A stretch of 64,000 nt of DNA from Pseudopyrenochaeta lycopersici (GCA_003313425.1 NHZP01000033.1:372001-436000); one strand, 5' to 3'. Shown: positions 12,201 to 24,194, counted from the stretch's first letter. The notes: generated from the letters alone by a model not told the origin. A program made the numbers and translations.

Positions 12201-14559
12201 ATATTAAGGAAGTACTATAATAATTAAGGAACTACTACCTAGAGTTAAAACTAGAAAAGTACAAATTTTATAAAGAAGAAGTAGAATTCCTAAGATATAT
12301 AGTTAGAAGATAAGGAGTATAAATTAGTAAATCTAAAATTAGGATAATCTAAGAATAGAAGACACTACAAACAGTTAAAGATATTTAGTTATTCTTAGGA
12401 TTTATTAACTTTAACTAATAATTTATTAAGGACTTCGTAAAGATTATAACACCCTTAATAAAACTAATAAAGAAAGAAGAAAAATAGGATTAGAATAAAG
12501 AGCAGCAGTAAGCCTTTAAAATGCTAAAAGAAGCTTACATAGCTAAACTAGTACTTATATTATTTACTAGTAGATAACTACTAAGGATTAAAACGGATGC
12601 GTTAGATCTCGTAATTAGAGTAGTAGCCTTATAAAAAAAAGACAGCAAATAGCACCCTATAGCGTATTATTTACAAAAATTCTTATAAATAGAAGAATAA
12701 TACAATATCTATAATAAAGAACTTAAAGCTATTATTAATATACTGCGACATTAGAGAGTATACGCGGAAAGTTACTTAAAACTTACTATTTATATAGACT
12801 ACTAAAACCTAATATACTTTATAATAACTAAATAACTTAATTATAGATAAGTAAGATAGTTAGAACTCCTAAGATAATATAAATTTAAGATTATATATAT
12901 ACTAGGAAAGGAAAATAGGAGAGCAGACGCTCTAAGCAGAAGACATAATATAATAGGAAAGAAAACTAAAGTTTACATAGTAATCCTAAAAATAAATAAA
13001 GATAGAACTTTAGGACCTTCGTAAGAATACTACGTAATCTTAAAAATAGAAGTAGAAGTCCCTAAAGACCTACACAGGATTATTATCTAATAATACTACA
13101 ACAACCTAATACACAGACACCTAGGAGTTATAAAAACTATAGAACTTATCTAATAAAACTACTATATTAAGAATCTAAGATAGAAAGTAGAAACACACAT
13201 TAAGAAATGTGTACCTTACTAACAAAATAAACATGCTACTTATACACCCTATAGTAAGTTATAAGTAATTAAAATACCTATAAAGCTATAGGAAGATATA
13301 GTAATAGATTTTATTACAGACTTACCTAAGTCTACAGATAAAGTAACTAGATATAAGTATAATGCGATATATAATATAGTATACAGATGTATTAAATACG
13401 CAGAGTTTATACTGTTTAGAAAGAATTTTACGGCACTATAACTTACAGAAATAATAAAAGACTAAATATTCTAACACTATAGTATACTAAAAACTATTAT
13501 TAGTAATAGAGATAAGTTATTTATATCTAATTTCTAGTTAACCTTTGTAGCTAAGATAGGCACCTAAAGGAAACTATCTATAGCATACTACCTAGAAACT
13601 AATAGATAAACAGAACAAATAAACAGAACCCTAAAATAATACCTATAGGCGTATTATAATAGATAACAGGATAACTAGGTATTACTATTACCTATAGCCT
13701 AAATTGCATTTAATAATAGTAAATCTAAAGTAATAGGCGAAATACTGTTCTACGCCTACTATAGGAAACACCTAAACCTATTTAAAAGAAACTTTCTAAA
13801 TATTAAAGCAGAAGCCGCAGTTAAGATAGTAGGAGAACTATAAATAACGCTAAACTAATTATAAGAAAGACTTAAAAAAAAATAAGAATAATAAATTTTA
13901 TATATTAATAAGAAAAGAAAAACAGCGCCTTAGCTAAAAAAAAGGGGATAAGGTATATTTACTTACGAAAACCTTATGCATAAAACAACCTAATAAGGGA
14001 TTAGACTATATTAAAGTTAGACTGTTTTTAGTTAAGTAACGTAATAGACTAGTTATATATATATTAGAACTACCTAAAGACGTAAAAATCTACCTAAGGT
14101 TCTACGTTAAACTATTAGAACCTGCGCACCTAGTAACGCTACTATAGAAAACCTTTAGGTATAAGACTAAAGAAGAAACAGAGTATAAAGTTAAGAAAAT
14201 CTTTAATATGCGATGTTCTAAAATTATAGAAGATAAGTATAGAGAGGATAAGTATCTAGTTAAATAGAAAGGGTACTCTAACTCTAAGAATACTTAGGAA
14301 CTAAAATTAAACTTAGGAAACTATAAAGAATAAATTAGCGAATATAACTATAATAGGGAATAGAAAGAGCTTAGATACTAGAATTATAACTAACCTAATC
14401 TAACAACGTAATTCTTAGAGGAAGAGGGTTACCTTTAAGCTAGGATAGAGTGAAAACGCTCTAGTCTAAGGCAGAAGTGCTAGGTATTAGCCCTTATTTA
14501 AGAACGTTAACCTTATAGTTAATATCCTTAATTACCTCTAACACCTTAATCTCTTTTAT

Positions 14560-14905
14560 AATATAACTAGAATTATCTATATATTATTCCTTACAACGCT
14601 GTAACAACTTTCGTTATTTATAAAGTCGATTCTTTTTCGCGCGAGTAGTAAGAAGGGTATTTAGTGCCTTCTCTTCTGCGTTGTTAGTCTTAGCTTCCTG
14701 CGTGTCTAACTAAGCTAATTCCTTATCTAGATAAGAAAAGTTTAGAACTAGTATATCTACTAGCTCGCATAATAATACCCTATTATAATAATAATTTCTA
14801 TACTTCTTTTTTAATAACGATATCTTATACTCTAACTTCTTTTTTAAATAATATTTATAAGAAACTATAGCGACTTAACTAATAGCGTTTATATAATCTC
14901 TAATA
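14560..14905 (-). pseudogene. Antisense ORF relic inside chromovirus 2 (coiled-coil-like)
   Basis: Between the chromodomain and the 3' LTR, the strand opposite to the element's genes carries a long frame interrupted only by RIP-type stops. It reads YKYYLKKKLEYKISLLKKKY, then a Leu-rich segment (LLCELVDILVLNFSYLDKELA), then EAKTNNAEEKALNTLLTTRA and a basic tail. The heptad-like spacing suggests a coiled coil. Placement and orientation match the antisense frame in chromovirus 1. Function unknown; it may be an accessory antisense gene or a remnant of host sequence. Confidence 0.45.
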
Positions 14906-14977
14906 GAATAATAATAGGCAGTACTATAAGAAGCTATAAGTTAGTTATAAGGACATAAGGACTAGAGGGGAGGATAG

Positions 14978-15372
14978 TGTTATAAATAGGAAGTAGGAAG
15001 GCAGTAGTTATAAGGATGTAGGAGGAGGCACAGACGACTAACGAAGAGACTAAGCCTCTAAACTAACTAATAACGCTAGGATTACGTAATCCTAGAAAAC
15101 TTACGCTAAGACAGACTATGTCCTATAGGATAGAGATAAACCTAGAAATCCTAGAGGGGGCCTTATAGGAATCCTATAAGACAGTTATATATATAGACTT
15201 ATATAATAGGGCTCTATAGCATATTGTAATTAACTTAAGATAATCTACAAGTATACTACTATTCTATACTTCTACCTTTAACCTAGCCTGTATATCTACA
15301 GAATACTCTAAAAATACTAACTAGTTAACACTAGTTGCTTTATATTATAACTACTTGATTAGATCTTTAACA
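14978..15372 (+). repeat. 3' LTR of chromovirus 2
   Basis: 395-bp LTR, fully RIP-mutated partner of 8840-9234; begins TGTTATAAAT and ends CTTTAACA. Differences from the 5' copy are overwhelmingly C-to-T/G-to-A. Confidence 0.92.
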
Positions 15373-16260
15373 TACTATTCTTCTCTATATAGTAAGTATT
15401 AAATATAAGTATTATATAGCTACTATAGCTATCTAGTATAAGAAAGTAATAGCTTCTAATTATATATAAAGCTATAAAGATATTAAACTGTTTTAACTAA
15501 GTAAAGCTAAAGTTATTAGTTATATATCTATTATTACTTATACTAATACTCTAGTTACTAGGTAGCTTAAGCTTAAGACTATACTATAATACTTAGTAGA
15601 CTTTACTCTTAAAGATAATAAAGAGAGGTAGTACTAGTATATAGCCTATAGTACTTATATACTTAATTATTATTATCTAGTTATAGTTACTAAGCTATAT
15701 AATAGTTACTTATCTAATAGTATTAGACCTAGTAATAACTTTTAATATTAAAGTAATACTTATTATAAACTTAGTTTTATTAAAGTTATAAGTATCCTTA
15801 GTAGCTATCTTATATATTTTAATTATATCCTTTATAAAGCTATACTAGGTATTTATCTTTATAAAATCTTTATATTTTATACACTATAAGTAAAATTTAT
15901 AGTTCTACTTTATCTAAAGCTCTAACTAAGCTTTAATAAAATAAAAGACATAGTTTTTACTAAAAAGAGGTAGAAGAGGCTACTAGCTTTATATAGTAAG
16001 AAGAGTATCTTTTATCTAATATATATTAATAATATAAAGTAGAAAGCCTTATTAATTAAGCTCTAGTATTTATTAAATAAGGCTTTATTTCTTAGTAAGT
16101 ATTAGCTTATATTTCTATACGTTAGTAGTAAGTTAAAGCTAATAGCCTTTAAGGCGCTATTATAGTATTATTTAAGGGACACTAAATAGGTGCGTAGCCT
16201 TACGTATACTTTTAATTTATTATAAATTAATTAACTAAGACGTAAGAAGGACTTAGCCCT
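15373..16260. repeat. RIP-degraded relic of unidentified sequence
   Basis: AT-rich, TpA-dominated sequence right of chromovirus 2, ending sharply near 16.26 kb where base composition returns to normal. Both strands contain long frames broken only by TAA/TAG codons (plus strand about 15.4-15.9 kb; minus strand about 15.9-16.25 kb). I recognise no transposase, polymerase or host domain in either. It is probably another dead mobile element. Confidence 0.5.
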
Positions 16261-16869
16261 CCTTTTAAGCTACTAGAGGCTGTCGTTGCGTGGCTATTTA
16301 AGTTGTTGTGTGGGCAAGCGCGTTGGTGTTGATGAGGTGGCCCACTGACTGGTGTTGCCTACTGACTGGTGGAACACGTTAGTAGAATACTCAATCTAGG
16401 GTTGTCGGAGTGCTCCACAAGCCGGTAGGAGTGCGTTATGCAGACGAAAACGAGTCATTGGTCAGGATTGCTCCGGGCCCACATGAGGGCCTCTTCGGCC
16501 CACTCCGCAGCTAGACAATCACCCTACCTTGACCTATCTTCCCACTTTCTGAGCGATCTTGAGGTAAATCACCGAGGGTAACCTTTAATTTGCCAACTTT
16601 GATTCGTGCTTCTGCTCGGATCCTGGCTTATCTAGTGCAAACAAGCTACCTCTCCCCGCAATCCTCCTCAGAGACATCCCAGAAATGATATTTTACTCTG
16701 AGGATCAATCCCGAGGCTACGTAAATACCCACCAAGACCTTGTGTTTCCGATGCTTTCCATAGTCGACATGACAGGCTGTCTTCAAGGGTTAAGAATATA
16801 TATAGCATAGAATGGCTGCAGAGATTTGACAGATGAGCTGCGTTCTCGATTGTTCTGTTGCAACAAATT
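16261..16869. other. Intergenic, normal composition; promoter side of SMP-30 pseudogene
   Basis: Sequence immediately after the RIP boundary; contains the presumed upstream region of the pseudogene at 16870, with a TATA-like tatatatagc at about 16797. No other feature seen. Confidence 0.4.
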
Positions 16870-18217
16870 ATGAACCTGCGTATATTTTACTCATGTTTAG
16901 TCTTCTTCATTGGCAATTGCCAAGCAGCGGGAAGATTTCTTAAAGATCTCTTATCTGAGTTTCGGGCAAGCATTTCTAAGTGGGCATGGGTGTCATACGA
17001 TTCACCCTCTGTCGCGGTAATACTAGGTTCTTTTAATCGTTCTGTCTTCGACGCTCCACACGAGGGTAATGTTTCTGACCTAGTTGTAGCCTAAGGGTAC
17101 GTCTAACATCTAAAGAAGTGGAGAACGCAGGAGGACATTACTGAGGAGACCACAGGTACGCAGAGCTAAATGAGACGAAATTCGTGGCGTATGATCCTCG
17201 TTTCTTCGATATAATTGGCCCCAACGCCAACGTTGAACATATTCAACCTCTTGCGTATCAGTCCCATGAAGCACCATGCTATATTCCGTCCACTGGTGAC
17301 CTCTTCTTCGTCGAGTGGGGTCCACCAGGTGGTGAAGACGGGACTCACGACTGGCAATATATTCTTAACACGCGGAATAACTCCCTACGGAAGATCCAGA
17401 CTATTCCCCCTACTTACAATGCGCATAGATGCGTCGTCTAGGATGGGCAGCTGTACGTTGTCACAGATAGATATAAAGACGTAGAGACTAGGGAGCTAGT
17501 CAAGATTGACCCTATGACATAGCAGCGCACGACTATTTTGAATAATTATTATAGAGAGCCTTTTAATAGGTTCAACGATTTAGATATTGACAGTGACGGA
17601 AAATTTTGGCTCACGGACTCAAAGTCAGCTTATGTTCGTTCAATTTCTCGCTCAGTTGTATTCAGGCGTTGCTAAGTAATCTTCAACAGGGCCGCGACCT
17701 CATTGACTTCTACAATCCGACAAGTCCCACAATCTACTTCGTCAACCGTACCACAATGCGCCCAAAGCCAGTGCATATAACAAATGGTAATGCTAATGGG
17801 GTCGCGGTATCACGCTCCCTCACTGATCACTCTTCACACACTGTCTATCTTCCCGACACTGGCGTCTCGGAGTTCAAACCTATTTCTAGGAAGAACCCGT
17901 ACGGTAACCGCGCGCTCTTCGCATACGACACCATCCAGGGAGGTGTGCTGACAAACCCTCGCTTCCTGAATAACCCGATAGCGTATTTCTATGACGGTAT
18001 TAGGGCAAGCAGGAACGGGTACCTATTCGCAGGTGCGGGTGACGGTGTGGATGTTATCAATCCTGTGGACGGGCTTACCCTAGGTACTATTCGTGTTGGG
18101 GGTGGTGAGGCTATTGCTGTTAGTGCTGCTTTCGGGGAGCATGAGCTGTGGATCGTGGGAAGGGGTGGGGTATGGCATGTAAGTAACGTGCAGGAAACGT
18201 TGGCACGGAGCTGGTGA
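16870..18217 (+). pseudogene. SMP-30/gluconolactonase-like secreted lactonohydrolase, inactivated by three stops
   Basis: The ATG at 16870 starts a signal peptide (MNLRIFYSCLVFFIGNCQA). The frame then reads FNRSVFDAPHEG, probably followed by an intron (donor about 17097, acceptor about 17155-17165), then FVAYDPRFFDIIGPNANVEH, SHEAPCYIPSTGDLFFVEWG, and FNDLDIDSDGKFWLTDS. A second intron at 17634-17689 leads to the C-terminal half (NPTSPTIYFVN, VYLPDTGVSEFKPIS, FAGAGDGVDVINP, ELWIVGRGGVWHV, stop 18215). This is the six-bladed propeller family that hydrolyses lactones with a bound divalent metal. Three in-frame stops (TAA 17092-17094, TAG 17439-17441, TAG 17520-17522) break an otherwise good gene; at least two fit C-to-T/G-to-A changes. 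It lies 0.6 kb from the RIP block, suggesting RIP spread. Confidence 0.8.
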
Positions 18218-20123
18218 AAACAATTAGGTCTATGGGGATGTCATGTTGCACCTATTGTGGCTTTTCAATCAAAGAACGGTGATAAAATACTTGCGTTAGT
18301 GTGTACAGAACTTGTGAATGGCTTTAAACTTTCGCGAGAACTGCGAAAGGTCGCGTCTGCAGAAATTCTTTGTCTAGCTGAAATTATTTGTTCAATGCAG
18401 TGCGACCATATGAGTACTCTGAGTATTTTATTAGTTTTTGGTAGAGCATAAAACTTTTACAGCTGTGTCTGATTTTGTTTTTGCTCAACTATTGAAGCAG
18501 ACTTTATGTTTTCTTAGTCATTTTGAGGTGTGACCAGAGGCGTGTTCTACTGAGAAGGTAGTATTGCAAAGGCTTCTATACATTGATAGAGAACTATAAA
18601 ACTACTTTATTTTAGAAATTTATAGTCATATCTCACCTTTTCATCTTCTTTTTTTTTAGCGCCCATCGCCTGCTTAGAGAGCGCGAGAAGACGTGGATAG
18701 CACGCGATATTGTTCGTGACCCCTCGAGTTCCGACACAACCGTCCTGACTCACGCATACTGAAGTGAGGTTATTATATAAACACACAGACAGTCGGATTT
18801 TTAGGAATAAAGTTTGAGCCTGAGAGCTTCAAGTGAGATTTTCGGCCCGGACTAGAAGAGTTTGCAAGGGCTTAGAGTACATGACAAAGTTGAAGCCCAC
18901 CCCACTATGTGCAGAAAAATATGATACAAAAATTCAGCGAATGATACCGAAGAAACTACTATAGGGTATTATTCTGTTGATTTTACTTCGTAGAAACGGA
19001 GATCCCGCTCCCGTGTTTGATTTGCAATCGCGTCACTTCTTACAATCAGCTGGACTATCACAATTCTACAATGAGACACTTCAAGTCCGCGGAGTCTTTG
19101 ATGCTGGAAAGCCTAAAAAAGTGATGTGATTTGCGCTGGATATACCGAAGTTACGCACGATAGCAGAGCGAAGATAGGGCCCACAACGCAGCGCAGCTTG
19201 CAGACCAATCATTATCATGGCTGCAAGGGCCCCACATTCACTCTCAGGTGTGAATTCATCTACGTACATATGCATGCATGTATTCATATGTTGTTTTACG
19301 TTTGTGTTTATACATGTATGGGTGTGTGTACCTGTATATGTGCGTTTATCTGTGCGTGTATGGGTTAGCGCGTGTTTTTTATGTGTGTATGACTGAGTGT
19401 AGAAGTGTGTGAGTGTGCATATGTGTGAGCAGGGGTCATTCTTGGTCTTACGGTGTCCCCGGACTCAATCAATATGGAATCGCCGATTTATAGTATTACG
19501 CGTCTTAGGGATGTGAGTGCTGAATGATAGTAACACTAGAAGCATCAGTGAAGTTGAGAGTATAACGTGCTTACTAATGTCCGATTTTTCACCTACTGGT
19601 CGCCTATGCATGTCTTCCGGTGAGAGAAAACAGGCAATGCCATGGTATGTGGCTAGCTGAGAAACGGCTGAAAGTTCTTCTATACCGAGACTGTGGTCAT
19701 GATCGCCGGTTATCCAGTCAGCTATACCTATGCGGCATCGCCTGAATAGAGTAATCTTTCCCTACGTAACCGGCAACCAATTATTTGACCACACTTGCTA
19801 TTGATCTGCTTGAGCATTTCTCCGCTCGTACCCATACTTGCGCACTCAACCCTTGCAACTCTTTCAAACCATCCAACACACTCCACTTTCTTCGCTTGCT
19901 CGATCAATGGACTAACTACTTTCGCAACAACTACCGTGAGCGAGGAGTAGTATATCAAAATTGGTGGAGGGGGCCATTGCGCAGCATCATGTAGTATATA
20001 AGTCTCCCAAGTAGTGAGTACAATATGCTTCAACCACCTTCACGTCAGTATTTGATCATTTCACCGAATTTTTCATCCAGTATCGTTTTGTAAGAGGCCA
20101 TCTTCTCATCACCCTAAAACATC
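18218..20123. other. Intergenic region with GT-rich low-complexity tract
   Basis: No gene supported. About 19285-19436 is a low-complexity stretch dominated by TGTG/TATG words (for example gtgtgtgtacctgtatatgtg), a possible alternating purine-pyrimidine segment. Open frames here are short and show no recognisable family. Confidence 0.5.
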
Positions 20124-20772
20124 ATGTCTACTTCAGCCATTGACAAGCCATACGCTCCCCTTCTCGCCCACTTCCGCAAGATAGCCGAAGGGGAAGTCGA
20201 TGAAACGCAGGTAAAGGAATTCTACGAGTTCATTATCTCTCAGGAGCATGGTGAGACGATCCTAGACAGCATCATCCACCAAGAGGGCACGTTTGCGCAC
20301 AAGGTGGCTCTCAATGCAGAGGCCAAAGATGAATTCAAGGCCTCGACTAGCGCAGAGGCTGGGCTGTTGAATCTCTGGTTGTACACCAAGCTGGATCTCA
20401 AGGCCAATAACATCAAGCGCCGATTTCAGGGAAGTGCCTGGGGCGTTTCGCCTGGTCTCCCGATTGGCGCTCTGTTGTAAGATTTCCATCTTCTTACGCA
20501 ATGACATCATTGCATTAGCTTACACTGCTTCCTAGTGGGACCTTGTGGTATAATGAGGTGAGCGAGCTCAAGGGAAGTTGCTCCTTCTTTGTTGGGAGCT
20601 TCACGGTAAGCGGACAGTTCAGTTACTAGAATTAAGTGATACTGATTGAACAAAGCAATATGTCTACGCCAATTTCTGGAATGGCGACAAACATATCGCT
20701 ACTTTCCATGGTGGACATGTGGGCTCCGCGATTGGGGGATCGTGGGGTAGTGGAGAATGGAAGGAACAGTAA
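20124..20772 (+). CDS. 179-aa protein with VapA-like C-terminal module (tentative)
   Basis: Exons 20124-20476, 20536-20605 and 20656-20772 (introns of 59 and 50 nt, GTAAGA...TAG and GTAAGC...AAG) give a 179-aa protein without a signal peptide. Residues 1-95 are acidic and helical (HFRKIAEGEVDETQVKEFYE). Residues 100-178 are Gly/aromatic-rich, with GSAWGVSPGLPIGALF, GTLWYNEVSELKG, VYANFWNGDKHIATFHGG and GSAIGGSWGSGEW. The C-terminal pattern of short strands ending in a Gly-rich GxxGSGxW resembles the small beta-barrel of Rhodococcus VapA-type proteins; this is pattern resemblance only. The neighbouring subtilase has a comparable PGILYYNSWTELEGG segment. The third exon's AAAG acceptor is weak but keeps frame and pattern. 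Function unknown. Confidence 0.65.
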
Positions 20773-21526
20773 CAGAACACTGAACGGACTTAGGATGCAC
20801 TCATTTGAAAAATCGAAGTATGACAAGGTTTTGGTAAAAAGGTGAAGGTTAGAATTTGCCTCTGGATAGCAGAGTTGCGATAAGAATCAATACCACATTG
20901 CAACTCCACTATGCGTCTGATACTGTCAATTCCACTGAACTTGAAATGATCTTGACAAAATTCGATTTGCAACTGAAAAGATAAAGATATTAAAATATTA
21001 TAACATTAGTCAAATATTGAACTTCACAGCTCCAGGTAATCTCAGCACAGAAATTCTACCCTTCTCGATTCCGCGTTGCTCGCGTAGAGGGTGATTTGGG
21101 CCAAGCACGTTCTACCCTGTCTCCTGGCTTTCGCCTAGCTGTGTAGTTACACAGCATTATGATTAATCGATTCAGCCCGTATCGAAGCTTGCGTAATGCG
21201 ACCTTTGTATGCGTGTGCGACGTGATTTGATCGGGCTTCCCGAAACCCACTTCACAATAGGACGCCGTCTCAGCTGCCTAGTGACGGGAGGCGCCGTGTC
21301 TCCCCGCGCAATGCATGTCGGTAGTCTGGTTACCCTCCCGCGGACGTCACTGGTGCAGCCACTTCGTATGCAGCGACAATGTTTGCTGTCATCCACACCT
21401 TATGCAAACCCTTGATACCAACCTTCGCTTGAGAAGGCGTCCATCAGTCCATACATCCAGTTCTGTGGGGCCGTGGATGTTCAGAACTCTATCACGCCAG
21501 TTTGATTCTTTTTTCCACTGCAAAAT
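20773..21526. other. Intergenic, upstream of subtilase gene
   Basis: No gene recognised; contains the presumed promoter of the S8 peptidase at 21527. Short frames on both strands overlap each other and have no family signature. Confidence 0.4.
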
Positions 21527-24194
21527 ATGACTACTCAGGCTGTAAGTCCAGTTGAAAGTTTTAGTAGCCTAAGACTAATGATATCCATAGATCCTCCCCG
21601 TGAGGTCCGTACAAGGACCGCACTCCCCTTCATCCCCGCGCTTCCTGTGCTCGATCAGAGCAGTAGTAAAAGGCATTCAGGGCCTGACTGCAGACACGCT
21701 CACAATCACGACAGCGGATAATCATCGCGGATCTGGCCTCTTGAGCATCAACCTGGACATTTTGTCTTTTAGCCCGCCCATTCCTGGAATTCTTTACTAC
21801 AACTCTTGGACTGAACTTGAGGGCGGACGGCTCAAGTACGAAGCCTCACTGAGGGAGAACAAACTGATCCTAACCTTTTCAACCTCCAAGGGAACGAGTG
21901 CTAAGACTGTGGCCTGCTTCGAAGGCGCGCTCACACATAAGCTGAAGGTGGGCCATAGCATTACGGACGGCGCCAATGATTTTGAATTTTGGTATTTCGC
22001 AGAAAACGTGCGAGAGGTTGCGTTCTCCATCTTCTCGGGAGAGGTGATTTCTGCGGGCACCGACATCCATGTGTACCCCAACGCGGCGGTGCACCATGAC
22101 CTCGATGCTTTCCATATTGTCCGTGACGGAATCCACTTTCCCACCAAGATTACCTGGGAGCGCCCATCAAAGTCGGCTGCCACACCAGTTGCCATTGCGA
22201 CAGACGACTTGGTGGCAGGTCGATACAACCTAGTAGTAGGCGAGCTTCGAAAACAGAACAAAAGTGAACACCTAAACCAGTTCTACTACGTGGTCGAGTT
22301 CGTCGTTGAAACGCCAGCTCAGACCACTGATGACTTTGCCGAGCTACAAGTTATGCACTCAGCGCAAATGCGATTCGGAGTTGAAGACTCTGAACACACA
22401 GTCCAAAGGATCAAGGCCATCGACAGAGCCACAAATGAGCCAACCAGTTTCGCGATTGACAAGAGCGGCGAGCGTGTGGATGTCGCGAAACTGCTAGCAG
22501 AAACAGACCGCGCGCACTTTGACCGTTTCGGCTTCATCCATGAGGATCTCCATGGCCACATCCAAGACCTTCTTGACGATGAGATGGTGGACGTAGTAGT
22601 ATGGACACATGTGCAGGGCCGCCCTACTCCCGTCCATGGCGACGGCAGCACAGACGCACATCTGCGTGCTGTCGATTTGCCCGACGAAGTTCTGGCTGCG
22701 CGAGACATGATCCGAGAGCTCATTGAGCAGCGCAACGGCCAGGTTACTTTGCAACCCGCAAACGAACCGTATTTGTACGCGTCCATCCCAAAGCGAGAGT
22801 TGATGGAGCTTGCACAGCACGAGCAGGTTGCTGGGCTGTTCCATGACAACCGCACTATGGAACTCGACCTCGGGAACTCCATTACGGTTGCAAAGTCTGA
22901 CTCTGTCGTGGCAGCCGGGTATGAGGGCGAAGGCGTCCATGTCGCCGTGCATGAGGGTGGACCCAAAACACTCAAGAACCTCGATCTCGCTGGCCGGTAC
23001 CAAGAGCATCCACATTGCAGTGAAAAGACGGACAAGCACTCGCGCCTGACCCATGCCATTGTCAAAAACGTCGAGCCAGGCCGTCCACATGGGCACGCGC
23101 CCAGTTGTCTATTATACTCGGCCAACTCAGGATCCAATGCCGCACTGGAATGGGCCTTGGACGGGACGCGTGACTGCACGGTGTTGAGCAAGTCCTTCCA
23201 CCGCGATAGCGAACCTACTTCAACCTCGCTTAGCCATGACGACATCCTCTACGACTGGAAAGCGACACGGTGGCCGTTCCCGACCTTCTCTCTTGCAGCG
23301 GGGAACTTCCACCCGAACGACGGCAAGCTGTACGTCAACCACAAGGGATACAACTCGCTGAAGGTCGGAAGCCACACAGACGACGGGCTCGCAATAGCGA
23401 CAACTTCCGAGTACCGCAACCCGCCTTCTCCACACAGCGATCGTGAATTGCCTGAAATCGCTGCTAACGGCACTGTCGTCGGCGCAAACGATCAGCTCAG
23501 CTCAGGCACTAGCTTCTCTGCGCCTGCCGTAGCGGGAATCGTGGCCCTCGTGCAGCAGGTCAATCCGCGCTTGCAGCGGTTCCCTGAGGTCTGTCGCGCT
23601 ATTCTTCTCGCAAGTGCGAGTCATGTTGTCGTTGGCGGCAGTTGGTGGGGCGACCTGGCTTCCAAGAATGATGGGCGTGCGGGTGCAGGTGCCGTCGATG
23701 CTCAGGGCGCTATGTCCATGGCCCAGGAGGTGCGGTGCCCGTCAGCCCGACCTTCTGCTTATGGATGGGATATTGGCCTTCTCCTTTCCGAGGATTCAGA
23801 CGATCCATCCTATAACCCATTCATGGATGGCAAAGGCGTGGCATACGCACGGTACTACGTCTCGGTCCCTCCTGCACCCGTGACCAAAGCAGCCTCGACC
23901 TCATACGCTGTCAAAGCGGCGCTTACTTGGAACAGCGAGGTATCGTCGAACGCGAATGGCCGTCCTACCGATTCACGGCTAACAGCCGACCTGGATTTAT
24001 ACGTAAGGGATGCTTTAGGGCAGCTAGTGTCGCTGTCAGCGTCGTTCGACAATAACTACGAGATTGTCGAGTTCTACGTTAGGCCCGGCGACATGTATGA
24101 GCTGAGCATCTTCAAGGCTAGCGGGATTCCGAATACGCGATATGGAATTGCGTGGGCAGTTCATGAAGTTCCTTGGGCTGTGAAGCGGCCGTGA
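21527..24194 (+). CDS. Subtilisin-family (S8) serine peptidase-like protein with N-terminal accessory domain, 872 aa
   Basis: Exons 21527-21541 and 21591-24194 (49-nt intron, branch GACTAAT). The tiny first exon encodes MTTQA. Residues 10-65 are a Ser/Thr-rich lead; 65-250 form a beta-rich accessory region (PGILYYNSWTELEGG, FEFWYFAENVREVAF). Residues 255-420 look like a pro-region and 440-870 like the subtilase domain. The oxyanion/nucleophile block GTSFSAPAVAGIVALVQQ (Ser about 646) and a following C-terminal beta domain are intact. The first catalytic block reads GVHVAVHEGGP (about 455-465), so Glu stands where most subtilases have Asp, and the His block is HSRLTHAIVKN (about 488-498). No clear signal peptide is visible, which is odd for a secreted protease and suggests an intracellular or unconventionally exported protein. 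GC content is high and codons look functional. Confidence 0.85.

Larger units (their letters stand above)
8840..15372 (+). mobile_element. Ty3/gypsy chromovirus LTR retrotransposon 2 (complete, RIP-inactivated)
   Basis: 395-bp LTRs with TG...CA ends at 8840-9234 and 14978-15372. On the plus strand: gag relic with a decayed zinc knuckle (10039-10092; YYNYRKKGHFIKNY), protease core VLIDSRL (about 11122-11145), reverse transcriptase with AYLDNILVY (about 12144-12170), RNase H (LRIKTDALDLV, about 12580), integrase zinc-binding and core regions (about 13.1-13.7 kb; DFITDLPKS at about 13311) and a C-terminal chromodomain (about 14205-14360; EDKYREDKYLVK*KGYSNS). A polypurine tract (14964-14977) precedes the 3' LTR. 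The first bases of the interior match the equivalent position of chromovirus 1, so the two are related. No 5-bp target duplication is visible (gctta left, tacta right). Confidence 0.9.

Noticed and set aside
19285..19436. GT-rich tract as satellite or CRISPR-like repeat
   Set aside because: No fixed unit length or spacers; simple low-complexity sequence in a eukaryote.
22319..23245. Long minus-strand open frame of 308 codons opposite the subtilase gene
   Set aside because: Mirror of GC-rich codon use in the real gene; it has no domain and the plus-strand frame is clearly coding.
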